A DNA stretch of 16,574 nucleotides from assembly GCA_038253125.1 (NCBI GenBank), contig JBBSHM010000054.1:1-16574 (forward strand), read 5' to 3'. Under the pieces are notes generated by a model. That model was not told the DNA's origin and did not search any database. It saw only the letters and a list, made by a program, of their open reading frames with translations. Made by a program: the position numbers and the translations under genes. How positions within the stretch are numbered: position 1 is the first letter of the stretch; the number at the start of each line of letters is the position of its first letter. Source of the stretch: JAUJNH01 sp038253125 (GTDB lineage Bacteria; Actinomycetota; Acidimicrobiia; Acidimicrobiales; JAUJNH01). Of this stretch, positions 14,449 through 16,574 are shown in pieces.

Positions 14449-16276
14449 GGCGCCCTCGACCCGTGCCGGCGGACCCGGCGACCTGCCTCCGGCCCTGTCG
14501 TCGATGTGGCGGGTCCTCAAGCTCGGCTACCAGCACGAGCCCGGCCTGCTGGCCGCCTCGTTCCTGCTCGCCCTGCTGGCGTCGCTGCCCGACGCCCTGA
14601 TGGCCCTGTGGCTCAAGCTCGTCGGCCAGGGGCTGATCGAGCACGACCGGGGCCTGCTGCGCACCGCGGCGGTCGGCCTGGGCCTGTCAGCCACGGCCAC
14701 GTGGTTCCTGCGCACCGTGAGCACCCGGGTCCAGCGCCACTTCCGCGACAAGGTGACCATCGCCCTTGAGTCCCACGTCGCCGGCCTTCAAGCCTCGATC
14801 GTCACCATCGCCCACCAGGAGCAGCCCGAGTACCTCGACCGCCTGTCGCTGCTGCGCGACCACGTGTTCGTGCTCGACCACATGTACATGTCGGTGTTCT
14901 CCACCTGCGGGTGGATCCTGCGCCTCGGCGTCACCATCGGGTTGCTGGTCTCCATCCACCCGGCCCTGGCCCTGCTGGCCCTCTTTGCCTTGCCGACGGT
15001 GGCCACGTCATCGTGGCGACCGGGCGTGGAGCGCGCCGCCCAGGAGCAGGGGGCGCAGGCCGACCGGCTGGCCCGGCACCTGTTCCTGACCGCCACCACC
15101 GCGCCACCGGGCAAGGAGGTACGGGTCACCGGCATCGGTGAGCGACTGGTAGCCGACCGCCGGCGGGCGTGGGAGAGCTGGTACGGGTCGGTGTCCAAGG
15201 CCCGCTCCGGCAGCGCCCTGTGGCACGCCCTGGCCTGGGCCTGCTTCGGGCTGGCCTACGTGGGGGCGGTGGTGTTCGTTTCGTCGGGGCTGGATGCGCC
15301 GGCCGGAGACGTGCTCCTGATCCTGGCCGCCGGCTCCCGCCTCTCGTCCTACATCGGGGCCACCGTCGGCGAGATCGGCTTCCTGCGGGGCATCTGGCTG
15401 GACGGCTCGCGCCGCATGGCCTGGCTCGAGGACTACACCATCTCCCTCAACGCCTTGGCCGACCAGCCGGTGCCCGAGCGCCTGCAGCGCGGCATCACCT
15501 TCGACCACGTGTCCTTCGCCTACCCGGGCACGGACCGCCTGGTGCTCGACGACGTGTCGGTCGACCTCCCGGCGGGGGCGGTGGTCGCCATCGTGGGCGA
15601 GAACGGCGCCGGCAAGTCCACGATGGTCAAGCTGCTGTGCAAGCTCTACGAGCCGACATCAGGCCAGATCCTGGTCGACGGGGCGCCGTTGGCCCGCATG
15701 GCCGCCGACGGCTGGCGGTCCCGCCTGGCCGGAGCATTCCAGGACTTCTTCCGCTTCGAGCTGCGGGCTCGCCACTCGATCGGGCTTGGCGACGAGGCCC
15801 GTCTGGACGACGCCCCCGCCGTCGACGCCGCCGTGGAGCGGGCCGGCGCCGCCGACGTCGTCGAGCGCCTGAAGAGCGGCCTGGAGACCCAGCTCGGCCC
15901 CACCTGGCCCGACGGCGCCGAGGTGTCCTTCGGCCAGTGGCAGAAGCTGGCGCTGGCCCGAGGCTTCATGCGCGACGGCCCCCTGGTCCTGGTGCTGGAC
16001 GAGCCCACCGCCGCCCTAGACGCCGAGACCGAGCACGCCCTGTTCGAGCGCTACGCGGCGGCCGCCCACCGCACCGGCGGTGACGCTGACGGTGCCGCTC
16101 AGTCCGGGCGCATCACCATCCTGGTGTCACACCGCTTCTCCACGGTCCGCATGGCCGACCTGATCGTGGTGCTCGACGGCGCCCGGGTCGTCGAGGTCGG
16201 GACCCACCCCGAGCTGATGGCCGGCGGCGGCCAGTACGCCGACCTCTACGGTATCCAGGCCGCCGCCTACAGGTAG
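14435..16276 (+). CDS. ABC exporter half-transporter (fused permease-ATPase)
   Basis: 613 residues. An N-terminal membrane domain has hydrophobic segments between about 37 and 320, and the ATPase domain spans about 353-613. Walker A GENGAGKS is at 388-395 (K394), the Q-loop Gln is Q436, and the signature is the variant SFGQWQ (498-503). Walker B LVLVLDEP has D522/E523, and the H-loop is H566. It lies in the exporter class that moves lipids, drugs or peptides outward. AGGAGG is 9 nt before the ATG, and the gene overlaps the previous exporter half by 14 nt, so the two probably pair as a heterodimer. An extra Gly/Asp/Ala-rich stretch (about 546-558) lies between Walker B and the H-loop and is absent from the partner. 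Substrate cannot be inferred. Confidence 0.93.
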   Translation: MFSPEAPSTRAGGPGDLPPALSSMWRVLKLGYQHEPGLLAASFLLALLASLPDALMALWLKLVGQGLIEHDRGLLRTAAVGLGLSATATWFLRTVSTRVQRHFRDKVTIALESHVAGLQASIVTIAHQEQPEYLDRLSLLRDHVFVLDHMYMSVFSTCGWILRLGVTIGLLVSIHPALALLALFALPTVATSSWRPGVERAAQEQGAQADRLARHLFLTATTAPPGKEVRVTGIGERLVADRRRAWESWYGSVSKARSGSALWHALAWACFGLAYVGAVVFVSSGLDAPAGDVLLILAAGSRLSSYIGATVGEIGFLRGIWLDGSRRMAWLEDYTISLNALADQPVPERLQRGITFDHVSFAYPGTDRLVLDDVSVDLPAGAVVAIVGENGAGKSTMVKLLCKLYEPTSGQILVDGAPLARMAADGWRSRLAGAFQDFFRFELRARHSIGLGDEARLDDAPAVDAAVERAGAADVVERLKSGLETQLGPTWPDGAEVSFGQWQKLALARGFMRDGPLVLVLDEPTAALDAETEHALFERYAAAAHRTGGDADGAAQSGRITILVSHRFSTVRMADLIVVLDGARVVEVGTHPELMAGGGQYADLYGIQAAAYR

Positions 16277-16278
16277 GA

Positions 16279-16300
16279 CGGGTCGGCCCGCCTCAGCGGG
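16279..16300. terminator. Possible terminator hairpin at the convergent gene ends
   Basis: Only 16 nt separate the convergent stops. Two mutually exclusive hairpins can form: CGGG/CCCG (16279-16290) and CCCGC/GCGGG (16287-16300). There is no T-run, so this is weak evidence. Confidence 0.2.
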
Positions 16301-16574
16301 TGTAGAGCTCCTCGATGGAAGCGGCCTTCCACACCTCGCGGAAGCCGCGGCCGCTGGTGCGCAGCTGACCGCAGTAGGGGCAGCGGACGGACCCCTCGCC
16401 GGGGGCTCCGCAGTTCGGGCAGTGGGCGCCGGGCGGAACCGAGGCCGGCGTGAGGTCGGTCATGGGCTTGGCGAAGGTCCACTCCTCGACCCAGCTGCGT
16501 TCGGCGCTGTCACCCACCTTCTTGCCTCGGCGGTTCAGCTTGTAGTCGGTGCTGCTGGCCGTGAAGCGCACGAG
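16293..16574 (-). CDS. C-terminal part of a Tim44-like domain protein with zinc ribbon (5' end beyond window)
   Basis: The frame is open to the right edge; 93 codons plus the stop are visible. VRFTASSTDYKLN, then the loop RRGKKVGDSAE and VEEWTFAK match the end of the Tim44-like domain found in many bacterial proteins. A C-terminal zinc ribbon, CPNCGAP...CPYCG, follows. Such proteins often have N-terminal membrane segments and unknown function. The GTG near 16571 is an internal valine of the domain, not the start, because the frame stays open upstream of it. It is convergent with the exporter gene. Confidence 0.75.
   Translation of the reverse strand, partial: LVRFTASSTDYKLNRRGKKVGDSAERSWVEEWTFAKPMTDLTPASVPPGAHCPNCGAPGEGSVRCPYCGQLRTSGRGFREVWKAASIEELYTR

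Noticed and set aside
1..16574. tRNA or rRNA genes, CRISPR arrays, insertion sequences or phage genes
   Set aside because: Looked for on both strands by eye; no repeat-spacer pattern, transposase motif or RNA gene was seen.

Overview
The window is very GC-rich and densely coded. Codon use, GTG/TTG starts, overlapping stop/start junctions and probable leaderless promoters (TAnnnT directly before the start codon) point to a high-GC actinobacterium. The gene set (glycine-riboswitch-controlled gcvP, SEC-C-tagged methionine aminopeptidase, DUF4190/RDD membrane proteins with proline-rich heads, Tim44-like protein) would suit Acidimicrobiia or a relative. That placement is inference, because there is no rRNA or other marker gene here.

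Layout. (1) Positions 1-2065, minus strand: the N-terminal two thirds of glycine dehydrogenase gcvP. It is cut by the left edge, starts at a TTG and is preceded by a well-conserved glycine riboswitch. (2) 2092-4203, plus strand: a type I methionine aminopeptidase with an N-terminal SEC-C zinc motif, a DUF4234-like membrane protein and an RDD membrane protein. (3) 10494-4261, minus strand: a tightly packed branched-chain-amino-acid-type ABC importer in the order livF-livG-livH-livM-substrate-binding lipoprotein. It is followed without a clear break by a DUF4190 membrane protein and a class II aldolase/adducin-family enzyme. (4) 10620-12623, plus strand: a three-gene module of small YgiB/YjfM-like lipoprotein, YgiC/YjfC-type ATP-grasp ligase and DUF350 membrane protein. 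It matches the E. coli yjfL-yjfM-yjfC gene set in a different order. (5) 12633-16276, plus strand: two consecutive ABC exporter half-transporters. The first is broken by a one-base frameshift near 13320. (6) 16293-16574, minus strand: the C-terminal end of a Tim44-like/zinc-ribbon protein, cut by the right edge.

How the genes work together. The liv block should act as one polycistron, with genes overlapping by 1-4 nt, importing an amino acid or similar small molecule. Its two 3' genes may be co-transcribed. The lipoprotein/ATP-grasp/DUF350 module is a family of unknown biochemical product. Here it sits 9 nt upstream of a probable heterodimeric exporter, which suggests, but does not prove, a synthesis-plus-membrane/export unit. 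This is the part of the window most likely to hold undescribed biology. No mobile elements, tRNA or rRNA genes, or CRISPR arrays were seen. No gene-free gap exceeds about 185 bases.
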